A DNA stretch of 9,631 bases, taken from Pirellulaceae bacterium. Lineage in GTDB: Bacteria > Planctomycetota > Planctomycetia > Pirellulales > Pirellulaceae. The notes under the pieces were generated by a model. The model searched no databases and was not told the DNA's origin. It saw only the letters and a list, made by a program, of their open reading frames with translations. The stretch is from the NCBI GenBank assembly GCA_030744095.1, contig JASLRF010000373.1, positions 1 to 9,631 on the forward strand, read 5' to 3'. The first letter of the stretch is position 1, and the number at the start of each line of letters is the position of its first letter. Both the position numbers and the translations under genes were made by a program. Shown here in pieces: positions 1 to 5,633 of this stretch.

Positions 1-39
1 GCCGGCGCGGTTTACGGTGGGTCGCTGTTCGGTAGCTAA
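1..39 (+). CDS. possible C-terminal tail of an upstream gene (partial)
   Basis: Frame 1 is open from the window edge and reads AGAVYGGSLFGS before a TAA at 37-39. The small, Gly-rich tail and GC-rich codons suit the end of a real protein. Frame 2 is also open, to a TAA at 131-133, and cannot be excluded; its translation (rich in Arg, Ser and Thr, stopping inside the next promoter) looks less like a protein. The product cannot be identified from 12 residues. Confidence 0.3.
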   Translation, partial: AGAVYGGSLFGS

Positions 40-106
40 CCGCACGCATCCACTGCTCGTTTCTCAAGAGAAATCCAAGCTCAGGCAGGCGTTCTCGGCT
101 ACGCGT

Positions 107-134
107 TTGGCTCCCGGCGCGGACTTCCTATAAT
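107..134 (+). promoter_or_regulatory. sigma70-like promoter, possibly giving a leaderless mRNA
   Basis: A -35 box TTGGCT (107-112) is followed after 16 bases by a perfect -10 box TATAAT (129-134). A start point about seven bases downstream would fall on the ATG at 141. No Shine-Dalgarno sequence precedes that ATG, which fits a leaderless or near-leaderless transcript. Confidence 0.6.
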
Positions 135-140
135 GATGTC

Positions 141-539
141 ATGAACGCTGCGGCAAGATCCAACCCCCGATCGATCACGGAATCACCCTGGTACTGGGCC
201 TATGTCTTTTGTACGGGGGGCCTGATTGCGTTGGTCGTGATGGGACCGCGGTACACGCAACGGCAAATACAAATTGAACAGAACAGGCAGAAGCGACAGT
301 GGGCCGCACAACGCGTTGCCGGCCAGGCACAGAGTGATTCGCGGTCGGACATTGAAGGAACGTCGATCGCCTTGTGGCCTCTGTTTGTCGCGCTAGGTTC
401 AGTCCTGGCGGTTGCCTGGATGAAGTTGATTCGCGACCATCTGAAGCGTCAAACACAGGTGGCCGAACCTTCGATCGAAGCTGAAACTGACAACGGTGTC
501 GCTGTCGATGCCGTCACAGCCGACGGAGGACGCCAATGA
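141..539 (+). CDS. small two-helix membrane protein, function unknown
   Basis: This 132-residue protein is not a family I recognise. It shows two likely membrane helices, about residues 17-35 (YWAYVFCTGG onward) and 76-96 (IALWPLFVALG onward). Between them is a Gln/Arg-rich, probably helical stretch (about 38-60, with QRQIQIEQNRQKRQW). The C-terminal 30 residues are acidic and probably disordered. A hairpin topology with the basic connecting segment on one membrane face is inferred. The ATG at 141 has no ribosome-binding site and lies at the expected start point of the promoter at 107-134. The stop codon overlaps the start of the next gene (ATGA at 536-539), so the two products are probably made together and may act together at the membrane. 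Confidence 0.75.
   Translation: MNAAARSNPRSITESPWYWAYVFCTGGLIALVVMGPRYTQRQIQIEQNRQKRQWAAQRVAGQAQSDSRSDIEGTSIALWPLFVALGSVLAVAWMKLIRDHLKRQTQVAEPSIEAETDNGVAVDAVTADGGRQ
525..530 (+). promoter_or_regulatory. Shine-Dalgarno for the second membrane-protein gene
   Basis: GGAGGA lies five bases before the ATG at 536, inside the 3' end of the preceding gene. It fixes the start of the downstream gene and supports translational coupling through the ATGA overlap. Confidence 0.8.
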
Positions 540-1075
540 CGCTCCTCGAATCACCGATTCTGGTGATCGTCATCGGTTTGACCACGGCCGCGCTGCTGGG
601 CGGTTTGTGGCTGCAGACCGGGAAACGCATCTTGCTGGTGTTGCTGGTAGCCATCTTGGCGTTGACTGCCGCCGGTATCATTTTTGAACGTTCCGTTGAA
701 ACAGATCGTGAGCAAATCGAAAAGACATTGCATCGAATCGCTCGTGACATCGAACGAAACGACCGGCCTGCGGTTCTAGCTCACATCCATTCGCAAGCCA
801 CGCAAATCCGACAAGCGGCAGCGACGGAAACGGCAATGTACGAATTTGAACAGGTCAAAATCAAATCGAACCTGCAAATCGACGTCGATGCCAGTACGGA
901 ACCCAAGACGGGGACCGCCCGGTTTAACGTCGTTGTGATCGGCAGCGGCGGAAGACTTGGCAAAGGGAGCCGCGTACCCCGCTATATGACGCTCGAGTTG
1001 GAACAAGAAGACGGTGCCTGGCGGGTGCTGAACTACGATCACGAGGATGCCAGCGTGGGTTTCAAAAGGCGATAG
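536..1075 (+). CDS. membrane-anchored protein with a soluble C-terminal domain, function unknown
   Basis: The product has 179 residues. Two hydrophobic helices lie at about residues 8-26 and 32-50, separated only by the short basic turn QTGKR, so they form an N-terminal hairpin anchor. The remaining ~125 residues are soluble: an amphipathic helix (about 55-75) containing ERNDRPAVL, then alternating strands (KIKSNLQIDV, TARFNVVVIG, MTLELEQEDGAWRVLNYDHE). The order helix, helix, then long strands ending in 'DGAWRVLNYD' resembles NTF2-like/SnoaL-type folds; that assignment is an inference. The start is fixed by GGAGGA at 525-530 and overlaps the stop of the preceding gene, so the pair is one translational unit. 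It ends 13 bases from the convergent gene at 1089. Confidence 0.75.
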   Translation: MTLLESPILVIVIGLTTAALLGGLWLQTGKRILLVLLVAILALTAAGIIFERSVETDREQIEKTLHRIARDIERNDRPAVLAHIHSQATQIRQAAATETAMYEFEQVKIKSNLQIDVDASTEPKTGTARFNVVVIGSGGRLGKGSRVPRYMTLELEQEDGAWRVLNYDHEDASVGFKRR

Positions 1076-1088
1076 TGCCACTTCCCTA

Positions 1089-1715
1089 CTAAGGTGCGGT
1101 CGTGTCAGGCCGAGGCAGCCGGGGTGAGTCCGATGGCATCAGTTTCTCGCGTTGATACGGATCCGGAGTGTTGAAAGGCAAGTGATGCCCTTCCCGCTCG
1201 GGATAAAGGTCGAACAGTCCCGCACCGGGTCGACCGGGCGCACTACCCGGACCAGCGGGCGGTGGCACCGATCCGCCGGGCAAGATGGGGCCAGGCGAAG
1301 CGATAGGGGGCACCACGCCACCTCCACCGCCGCGGAAACCGCCGCCGTAGCCGCCGAAACCGCCGCCACGAAATCGCGGTGTCGACAAGTACGAGGGTAC
1401 CGAATAGGGTCGGAAGGGAAAACGCCATTCACCGTACGGTCGCACAGGATCGCCGTATGTTTCGACGACGTGGTAGTTGTCCATGCTGGAACCAACTTGG
1501 ATGCTGCTCCGCGTATGGTGGAAGCCGCTACGCTGATAGTTCCCTTGCGCTTGCGTATAGAACGGACCGATGGGAGCGTACTGCTGCACGGGTTGGCCGG
1601 TCTGCGGATCGTGTGTGAAGTACGAACGCGCAGTAACCCAATCGCCGGCACGGGAAACCGACGTCATCAGTGCAAACATGCCGCAGAACGCGAACAGGAT
1701 GTGACGAGTCTTCAT
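1089..1715 (-). CDS. secreted Gly/Pro-rich protein, function unknown
   Basis: From the ATG at 1715 the product has 208 residues. Residues 1-23 form a signal peptide: basic MKTRH, a hydrophobic core, and a cleavage site after SRA (mature protein from GDW). The mature N-terminal part (about 24-112) is rich in Tyr, Gln and Pro. It is followed by a Gly-rich patch (about 114-133, RFRGGGFGGYGGGFRGG onward) and a Pro/Gly segment (about 136-165). The tail is charged and Pro-rich, ending TTAP. No catalytic motif is visible, so a structural or surface role is a guess from composition alone. An in-frame TTG at 1733 would add six residues; it is rejected because the ATG has AAAAGG nine bases upstream and gives a normal signal peptide. 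It is the third of three minus-strand genes, 147 bases beyond the lipoprotein gene. Confidence 0.72.
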   Translation of the reverse strand: MKTRHILFAFCGMFALMTSVSRAGDWVTARSYFTHDPQTGQPVQQYAPIGPFYTQAQGNYQRSGFHHTRSSIQVGSSMDNYHVVETYGDPVRPYGEWRFPFRPYSVPSYLSTPRFRGGGFGGYGGGFRGGGGGVVPPIASPGPILPGGSVPPPAGPGSAPGRPGAGLFDLYPEREGHHLPFNTPDPYQREKLMPSDSPRLPRPDTTAP

Positions 1716-1724
1716 GGGAGAAAG

Positions 1725-1730
1725 CCTTTT
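1725..1730 (-). promoter_or_regulatory. Shine-Dalgarno deciding the start at 1715
   Basis: On the minus strand AAAAGG lies nine bases before the ATG at 1715. It falls inside the six-codon extension that the TTG at 1733 would give, so it favours the shorter protein. Confidence 0.6.
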
Positions 1731-1862
1731 CAATGATTTGAGGAGATTCTCACGGCTCCGGCTCTCTCACCCTCCCAACGTGTTTCGTATACCTTCGGCT
1801 TTAATGTAAGTCGTTCTTCGCGAAGCGAACAGCGATCATAAAACGGCTGCCACCTTCTGCTT

Positions 1863-2465
1863 TCAACCACCCGGTTTCTGCACCATCAATTCACCGAGTT
1901 GCGGGTCATAGACGTACGTCTGGCCCGCCGGTAATGTCGGCAGTTGGATCTGGTTGGCCTTGATGATCTTGCTCATGAATTCATCGTGTGATTTTGGTTT
2001 GCGGCCCTCGGTTGCCGCGAATAACTTGACCGCACTTGGAATCTGGATTTCAAACACCGCGCGTTGCTTGAACGCGAACAGGCTTCGGGCCGGCTGCACA
2101 ATCATCGCGCCAACGCCTTGTTCGTTGTCTAGACTCTGGCCCTGCTTGCCAACACCAGCTTCCGCGCGGACTCGCTCGCCACCGCCGGCGACGGGCAGGT
2201 TCGGATCGAATGTGGGCGGTGTCGTAGCCTGTGGCTGAACAGGGGGATAGTTGGGCGCGGGCGGCTGTTGTCCCGTTGACGTTTCACCGGCACCCGGGAT
2301 CCCCGGCACCATGGAACTTGGGATTGTTGGGCCTTCCGATGTTGCCGTTGGATCTGAACCATCGTCCTCGTTGGAGGCCGTCTCATAAACTGGCCTCAAG
2401 CATCCGCAACAGATACAAGTCAAGCAGACGAGCGTCAGCGCTGTAAAAGTTGATGAGATTCTCAT
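1863..2465 (-). CDS. proline-rich planctomycete-type lipoprotein
   Basis: From the ATG at 2465 the product has 200 residues. The N-terminus is a short basic start (MR), a hydrophobic core (about 7-18) and the Cys-rich end CICCGC. Cys22 is the best lipid-attachment site (CCG|C); this is not a textbook lipobox, so lipidation is probable rather than certain. Residues about 30-95 are an acidic, then Pro/Thr/Gly-rich, probably disordered linker. The C-terminal domain (about 97-200) is well ordered, with blocks FEIQIPSAVKLFAATEGRKP, DEFMSKIIKANQIQLP and YVYDPQLGELMV. I recall similar C-terminal domains in proteins from other planctomycetes, with no known function. An upstream in-frame ATG at 2516 is rejected: it lacks a ribosome-binding site and would put 17 polar residues before the signal peptide. 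Confidence 0.75.
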   Translation of the reverse strand: MRISSTFTALTLVCLTCICCGCLRPVYETASNEDDGSDPTATSEGPTIPSSMVPGIPGAGETSTGQQPPAPNYPPVQPQATTPPTFDPNLPVAGGGERVRAEAGVGKQGQSLDNEQGVGAMIVQPARSLFAFKQRAVFEIQIPSAVKLFAATEGRKPKSHDEFMSKIIKANQIQLPTLPAGQTYVYDPQLGELMVQKPGG

Positions 2466-2474
2466 GTTCCGTAA

Positions 2475-2479
2475 CTCCC
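2475..2479 (-). promoter_or_regulatory. Shine-Dalgarno deciding the start at 2465
   Basis: On the minus strand GGGAG lies nine bases before the ATG at 2465. The alternative ATG at 2516 has no comparable site. Confidence 0.6.
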
Positions 2480-2560
2480 AAGACCAGTTTGTTTTGTGGC
2501 AATGACCGCCGATCATTGTTGCAGGTTACATCCTTGTCGCCAACTAATCGGAGGCGGCGA

Positions 2561-3331
2561 TCATTGCGGCGGAGGCAGTTTCAAATCCCAATTGAGCATT
2601 TCTTCGAGCATCGTGGTCTTGGTCATGTCGTATTGCAGTGGTGTTAAAGTCACATAGCCGTTTTGCAGAGCGGCAAGGTCCGTTTCCGGTGCATCGGTCG
2701 GTGCCGGCGGATCGCCCGTCGCCCAGTAGTACGTTCTTCCCTTGGGATCCTTGCGTTTGATGAACTCCTCGCCGTACCGCGCGACCCCCATCGGGACCAC
2801 ATGGACGCCCCGCGAGTTTTCCACCGCAGCCGTCGGGATATTCAAATTGTAAAGTCGTGGTTCATTCTGGCGGGTTGCCAAGATCTGTTCGATCACCGAA
2901 CGAGCCAATCGGCCCGCCTGATCAAATTCTGCGTGTTCGTCGTATTCCAGTGACACGGCGATGCTGGTGATGCCAAAAAAAGCGCCCTCGATCGCAGCGG
3001 CCACGGTGCCCGAATAAAGCACGTTAATGCCTGCATTGAGCCCTCCGTTAATCCCACTGACGACCAAGTCCGGACGCTTCGGACAAAACTCAGAAATACC
3101 CAACTTAACGCAATCTGCCGGGCTTCCTTCGACTGCCCAGCCACGTTGCCGATCCCCTTCGTAGACTTCTTTGCAAATCAGCGGACTCAGAAACGTAATT
3201 GAATGCCCCACACCGCTCTGTTCGGTGGCAGGTGCAACGACCGAAACGTCGCCCAAATGCTGTAGTTCACGCTCCATAGCTGCGAGGCCCGGTGCGTAGA
3301 TTCCGTCGTCGTTGGTTAGCAAAATCTGCAC
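2561..3331 (-). CDS. surE: 5'/3'-nucleotidase SurE
   Basis: SurE is a cytoplasmic, divalent-metal-dependent phosphatase that removes phosphate from nucleoside 5'- and 3'-monophosphates, linked to stationary-phase and stress survival. From the GTG at 3331 the product has 256 residues, the usual family length. The hallmark ILLTNDDG opens the protein. The family metal ligands fall at Asp8, Asp9, Ser39 (EQSGVGHS) and Asn95 (VSGINGG), matching the numbering I recall for the well-studied Thermotoga enzyme. Other conserved blocks are YSGTVAAAIEG (106-116) and YWATGDPP (202-209). A TTG at 3385 would add 18 atypical residues; it is rejected because SurE proteins begin at the TNDDG strand, AGAAGGAA lies nine bases before the GTG, and the TTG sits at the predicted transcription start. 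It is divergent from guaA and 95 bases upstream of the lipoprotein gene. Confidence 0.96.
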   Translation of the reverse strand: MQILLTNDDGIYAPGLAAMERELQHLGDVSVVAPATEQSGVGHSITFLSPLICKEVYEGDRQRGWAVEGSPADCVKLGISEFCPKRPDLVVSGINGGLNAGINVLYSGTVAAAIEGAFFGITSIAVSLEYDEHAEFDQAGRLARSVIEQILATRQNEPRLYNLNIPTAAVENSRGVHVVPMGVARYGEEFIKRKDPKGRTYYWATGDPPAPTDAPETDLAALQNGYVTLTPLQYDMTKTTMLEEMLNWDLKLPPPQ

Positions 3332-3340
3332 GTGCGATGG

Positions 3341-3348
3341 TTCCTTCT
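3341..3348 (-). promoter_or_regulatory. Shine-Dalgarno deciding the GTG start of surE
   Basis: On the minus strand AGAAGGAA lies nine bases before the GTG at 3331. It supports the GTG over the upstream TTG at 3385. Confidence 0.75.
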
Positions 3349-3390
3349 GGCAACAGCGTGCGAAAAAAAAGACTTCCGTTGTCAATTCTC

Positions 3391-3419
3391 ATCATAGTTG
3401 CGTGTCAAAAATCAATCAA
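3391..3419 (-). promoter_or_regulatory. surE promoter
   Basis: Reading the minus strand, TTGATT (3419-3414) is followed after exactly 17 bases by TATGAT (3396-3391). The predicted start near 3384 gives a leader of about 53 bases. That leader contains a run of eight T on the minus strand (3370-3363) ahead of the ribosome-binding site. Confidence 0.55.
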
Positions 3420-3573
3420 TGAAGGGCAGCCTAAGTCCTGCATTTTAAAGGATTTGCGGCGTCCTATAACAGTTAGTTCGGTTGTCCGGCCTCATTTCAG
3501 ACATCCCATGTCCTGGTCAACCGTCACCGCGACTGCCCCCATCAGAGTCCTAGGCGATTGGCGTGCCGATCCT

Positions 3574-3579
3574 TATAAT
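3574..3579 (+). promoter_or_regulatory. -10 box of the likely guaA promoter
   Basis: A perfect TATAAT with no good -35: TAGGCG (3551-3556) is at the right 17-base distance but weak. A start near 3586 would give a leader of about 48 bases that opens directly into the hairpin at 3594. Confidence 0.45.
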
Positions 3580-3593
3580 TCGCGATTCCCGTC

Positions 3594-3618
3594 CGCCCGC
3601 ACTGCCGCGGGCGTTTTT
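3594..3618 (+). terminator. intrinsic-terminator-like hairpin in the guaA leader
   Basis: CGCCCGC (3594-3600) and GCGGGCG (3607-3613) form a perfect 7-bp, all-G/C stem around the loop ACTGCC, followed at once by TTTTT (3614-3618). This is the form of a Rho-independent terminator, but it sits only 15 bases before the guaA ATG. It could be an attenuator, a stop for read-through from upstream, or a leader hairpin that affects mRNA stability. Confidence 0.6.
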
Positions 3619-3633
3619 CGTTGGATGTAAAGC

Positions 3634-5217
3634 ATGAGCAGTATGGCGGAATCGGTTCAATCAATGGCGGGCAGTGTTACGCACGAGCGCGTGTTGGTGC
3701 TCGATTTTGGAGCACAGTACGCCCAGCTCATCGCGCGCCGCGTTCGCGAACAGAATGTTTATTGTGAGCTGGTTCGCCACGACATCACTCCCGCACAGAT
3801 CAAACAGCATGCACCGCGCGGCCTGATCCTGTCCGGCGGACCATCCAGTGTTTATGCAGACAACGCGCCCAAGTGTGATCCTGGCATTTTCGATCTCGAC
3901 ATTCCCGTCTTGGGTATCTGCTACGGGATGCAGTTGGCCTGCGATGCGTTAGGGGGCGATGTCGAAAACGCTCCGGCGCGCGAATTTGGTCGCGCCCGCT
4001 GCGAAGTGACCAACGAATCCGACCTGTTTGCCGGCTTCCCGCAGGAAACCGATGTCTGGATGAGCCACGGTGATCAGGTCTCGCAAGTCAACGAGGGCTT
4101 TATCCCTCTGGCTCGTACCAAGACCTGCCCGATCGCGGCCGTCAAGCATTCCAGCCGCCCGGTTTACGGTTTGCAGTTTCACCCCGAAGTGACACACACG
4201 CCGGACGGCGCGTTGCTGCTGCGAAACTTTCTGATTTCAATCTGCGGCTGTTCGGGTAACTGGCGATTGGGCGATTTCGCCAAGGAAGCGATTCACGAAA
4301 TTCGAAAGCGAGTAGGTGAATCACGGGTGATCTGCGGTCTTTCGGGTGGTGTCGATTCGTCCGTCACCGCAGCGCTGCTCTATTCGGCCATCGGTCCCCA
4401 ACTATCCTGCATCTTGGTCAATAACGGCCTGTTGCGCAAAAACGAACAAGAGTCGGTGATCGCCGAGTTTACTGACCACTTCAAAGCGGACCTGCATGTG
4501 GTCGACGGCGAAGCGAGGTTCCTCGATAAACTCGCAGGTATCACAGAACCACAAGAGAAACGGCGGCGGATAGGTTTCGAATTTATCGAGTGCTTCAAGG
4601 AAGAGGCCGCCAAGATCGATGATGCTCAGTTTCTCGCCCAAGGCACGCTGTACCCGGACGTGATCGAAAGTGGCGCGGCGCACGACGGTCCGGCGGCCAC
4701 TATCAAGCTACATCACAACGTAGGAGGGCTACCCGAACAGCTTGGCTTTGAGTTGATCGAACCGCTTCGCGATCTGTTTAAGGACGAAGTGCGACGTTTA
4801 GGACTCGAGCTAGGTCTACCGGAAGACCTGGTTTGGCGGCATCCTTTCCCGGGCCCCGGATTGGCGGTGCGCTGTTTGGGTGAAGTGACGAGTGAACGAC
4901 TCGAAATCCTTCGCGAAGCCGACGCGATTGTCGTCGACGAAATCAAGGCAGCTGGCCTTTATCGCAAGACATCGCAGGCGTTCGCCGTGCTTCTGCCCGT
5001 CCAAAGCGTTGGTGTTATGGGCGACGCACGAACGTATGAAGACGCAATCGCGATTCGCTGCGTAGACACGGACGACTTCATGACAGCCGATTGGAGCCGC
5101 CTGCCAACAGACCTCCTGGCGCACATGTCGACGCGAATCATCAACGAAGTCAAAGGCGTTAACCGCGTCTGCTACGACATCAGCAGTAAACCGCCAGCAA
5201 CGATCGAATGGGAATAG
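3634..5217 (+). CDS. guaA: GMP synthase (glutamine-hydrolysing)
   Basis: GuaA makes GMP from XMP, ATP and glutamine, the last step of guanine nucleotide synthesis, in the cytoplasm. The 527-residue length matches the family (E. coli about 525). The N-terminal class-I glutamine amidotransferase starts at [10 protein letters not shown] (20-29) and carries the nucleophile Cys96 (GICYGMQ) and the partners His183 and Glu185 (QFHPEV). The ATP-pyrophosphatase domain has its P-loop SGGVDSS at 237-243. The dimerisation domain contains [12 protein letters not shown] (402-413) and ends in the family signature [16 protein letters not shown]. The first ~16 residues are non-conserved. ATGs at 3643 and 3664 are alternative starts, and ribosome-binding sites are weak for all three (GGA at 3623-3625 before the first). 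The TATAAT and hairpin just upstream suggest control at the leader. Confidence 0.98.
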   Translation: MSSMAESVQSMAGSVTHERVLVLDFGAQYAQLIARRVREQNVYCELVRHDITPAQIKQHAPRGLILSGGPSSVYADNAPKCDPGIFDLDIPVLGICYGMQLACDALGGDVENAPAREFGRARCEVTNESDLFAGFPQETDVWMSHGDQVSQVNEGFIPLARTKTCPIAAVKHSSRPVYGLQFHPEVTHTPDGALLLRNFLISICGCSGNWRLGDFAKEAIHEIRKRVGESRVICGLSGGVDSSVTAALLYSAIGPQLSCILVNNGLLRKNEQESVIAEFTDHFKADLHVVDGEARFLDKLAGITEPQEKRRRIGFEFIECFKEEAAKIDDAQFLAQGTLYPDVIESGAAHDGPAATIKLHHNVGGLPEQLGFELIEPLRDLFKDEVRRLGLELGLPEDLVWRHPFPGPGLAVRCLGEVTSERLEILREADAIVVDEIKAAGLYRKTSQAFAVLLPVQSVGVMGDARTYEDAIAIRCVDTDDFMTADWSRLPTDLLAHMSTRIINEVKGVNRVCYDISSKPPATIEWE

Positions 5218-5270
5218 CGCGCCCCTCTCGGCTGGTCACCGATGACACCAACAATAGTTAACGCACTTCG

Positions 5271-5309
5271 AAAAAAAAGAAGCTCGGTTGTGGTGGACAA
5301 CCGAGCTTC
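5271..5309 (-). terminator. strong Rho-independent terminator on the minus strand
   Basis: GAAGCTCGGTTGT (5279-5291) pairs perfectly over 13 bp with ACAACCGAGCTTC (5297-5309). On the minus strand the loop is CCACC and the stem is followed directly by eight T (5278-5271), the classic form. An outer 7-bp arm (CACTTCG 5264-5270 with CGAAGTG 5310-5316) extends it, leaving the A/T run as a one-sided bulge. On the plus strand there is no T-run after the stem, so it serves the minus strand. No protein gene there needs it. Confidence 0.75.
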
Positions 5310-5404
5310 CGAAGTGTGAGGTGTCTGTTTCGCTACGGGAAGCGGGGCGAGCAAGGTGGTGGTGGTGGAAAGGTGCTCGGACCCGTGTCGAAACAGACTG
5401 AGGC
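5271..5404 (-). ncRNA. candidate structured small RNA with C-rich loops
   Basis: On the minus strand a nested element precedes the terminator. The outer helix is perfect over 10 bp (plus coordinates GTCTGTTTCG 5323-5332 with CGAAACAGAC 5389-5398). After a mismatch comes a second helix of about five to six pairs (5334-5339 with 5382-5387). A perfect 6-bp helix (CGAGCA 5348-5353 with TGCTCG 5374-5379) then closes a 20-base loop. On the minus strand that loop contains CCACCACCACCACC, the internal bulge reads CCCCGCTT, and the terminator loop is CCACC. All three are C-rich and unpaired. A weak -10-like TATCCT (5416-5411) would start transcription near 5404, just before the first helix, giving about 134 nt; no clear -35 was found. 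Such loops could pair with G-rich ribosome-binding regions; this is inference. Alternatives are a guaA 3' UTR structure on the plus strand or a 3' UTR of a minus-strand mRNA. Confidence 0.5.
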
Positions 5405-5520
5405 AAAATGAGGATACTCTAGCAACGCTTCATGTCGCCATGATGTTGAATCGACCACTCACACGCGATACAGCCATGCTTTTCAGTGCGGACCATACAG
5501 CTGCCAAAACCGTTACTGCC

Positions 5521-5536
5521 GTTTAAGGCGTTAAAC
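5521..5536. repeat. palindrome upstream of ettA
   Basis: GTTTAA and TTAAAC form a perfect 6-bp inverted repeat around GGCG, about 98 bases before the ettA start. It may be an operator or chance; no flanking promoter elements are strong enough to decide. Confidence 0.3.
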
Positions 5537-5620
5537 TTTACCAAACCGGATCGGTCACTACGTTCGCGAGCGCCGCGCCCGCGTCGCGTGTCTTTCACAA
5601 TCGTTACATTTTGAGGCACG

Positions 5621-5626
5621 AAGGAG
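5621..5626 (+). promoter_or_regulatory. Shine-Dalgarno deciding the TTG start of ettA
   Basis: AAGGAG lies seven bases before the TTG at 5634. It is the strongest ribosome-binding site in the window and supports the rare TTG start, which also begins the protein where EttA homologues begin. Confidence 0.8.
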
Positions 5627-5633
5627 TCGTTAT

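Larger units (their letters stand above)
3332..3633. other. divergent surE-guaA regulatory region
   Basis: This 302-base gap contains the surE promoter on the minus strand, and on the plus strand a perfect TATAAT (3574-3579), a terminator-like hairpin (3594-3618) and the guaA start. A second weak -10-like box, TATAAC, lies at 3465-3470 (+) without a convincing -35. I see no purine-riboswitch core. The plus-strand open frame crossing the region (3292-3630) shows no protein-like features. Confidence 0.6.
5218..5633. other. guaA-ettA intergenic region with a structured RNA candidate
   Basis: This 416-base gap holds, from left to right, a long hairpin with its T-run on the minus strand (5271-5309), a 76-base multi-helix inverted-repeat element (5323-5398), a palindrome GTTTAA-GGCG-TTAAAC (5521-5536) and the ettA ribosome-binding site. 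No convincing plus-strand terminator for guaA and no strong ettA promoter were found. A GTG-started 66-codon minus-strand frame (5419-5619) is not supported as a gene. Confidence 0.6.

Noticed and set aside
1152..1736. 194-codon plus-strand frame opposite the Gly-rich secreted protein
   Set aside because: It is a shadow of the Gly/Pro-rich coding region; the minus-strand frame has a signal peptide and a ribosome-binding site.
1811..1830. Palindrome around TTCGCGAA downstream of the lipoprotein gene as a terminator
   Set aside because: The stem is short and interrupted and no T-run follows on either strand.
3292..3630. 112-codon plus-strand frame ending just before guaA
   Set aside because: It is antisense to the start of surE and crosses the surE promoter, the guaA promoter and the leader hairpin. 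The translation is Arg-rich with no domain features.
3386..3633. Purine riboswitch upstream of guaA
   Set aside because: The conserved three-way-junction core and loop sequences of that class are not visible; only a simple hairpin with a T-run is present.
5271..5404. 6S RNA or signal-recognition-particle RNA
   Set aside because: The element is too short and lacks the long rod with a central bubble of 6S RNA and the conserved apical loop of SRP RNA.
5419..5619. 66-codon minus-strand frame with a GTG start in the guaA-ettA gap
   Set aside because: There is no ribosome-binding site before the GTG, third-position base use is close to random, no recognisable domain is present, and it lies where the ettA leader and promoter should be. 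It cannot be fully excluded, because a strong minus-strand terminator lies downstream.
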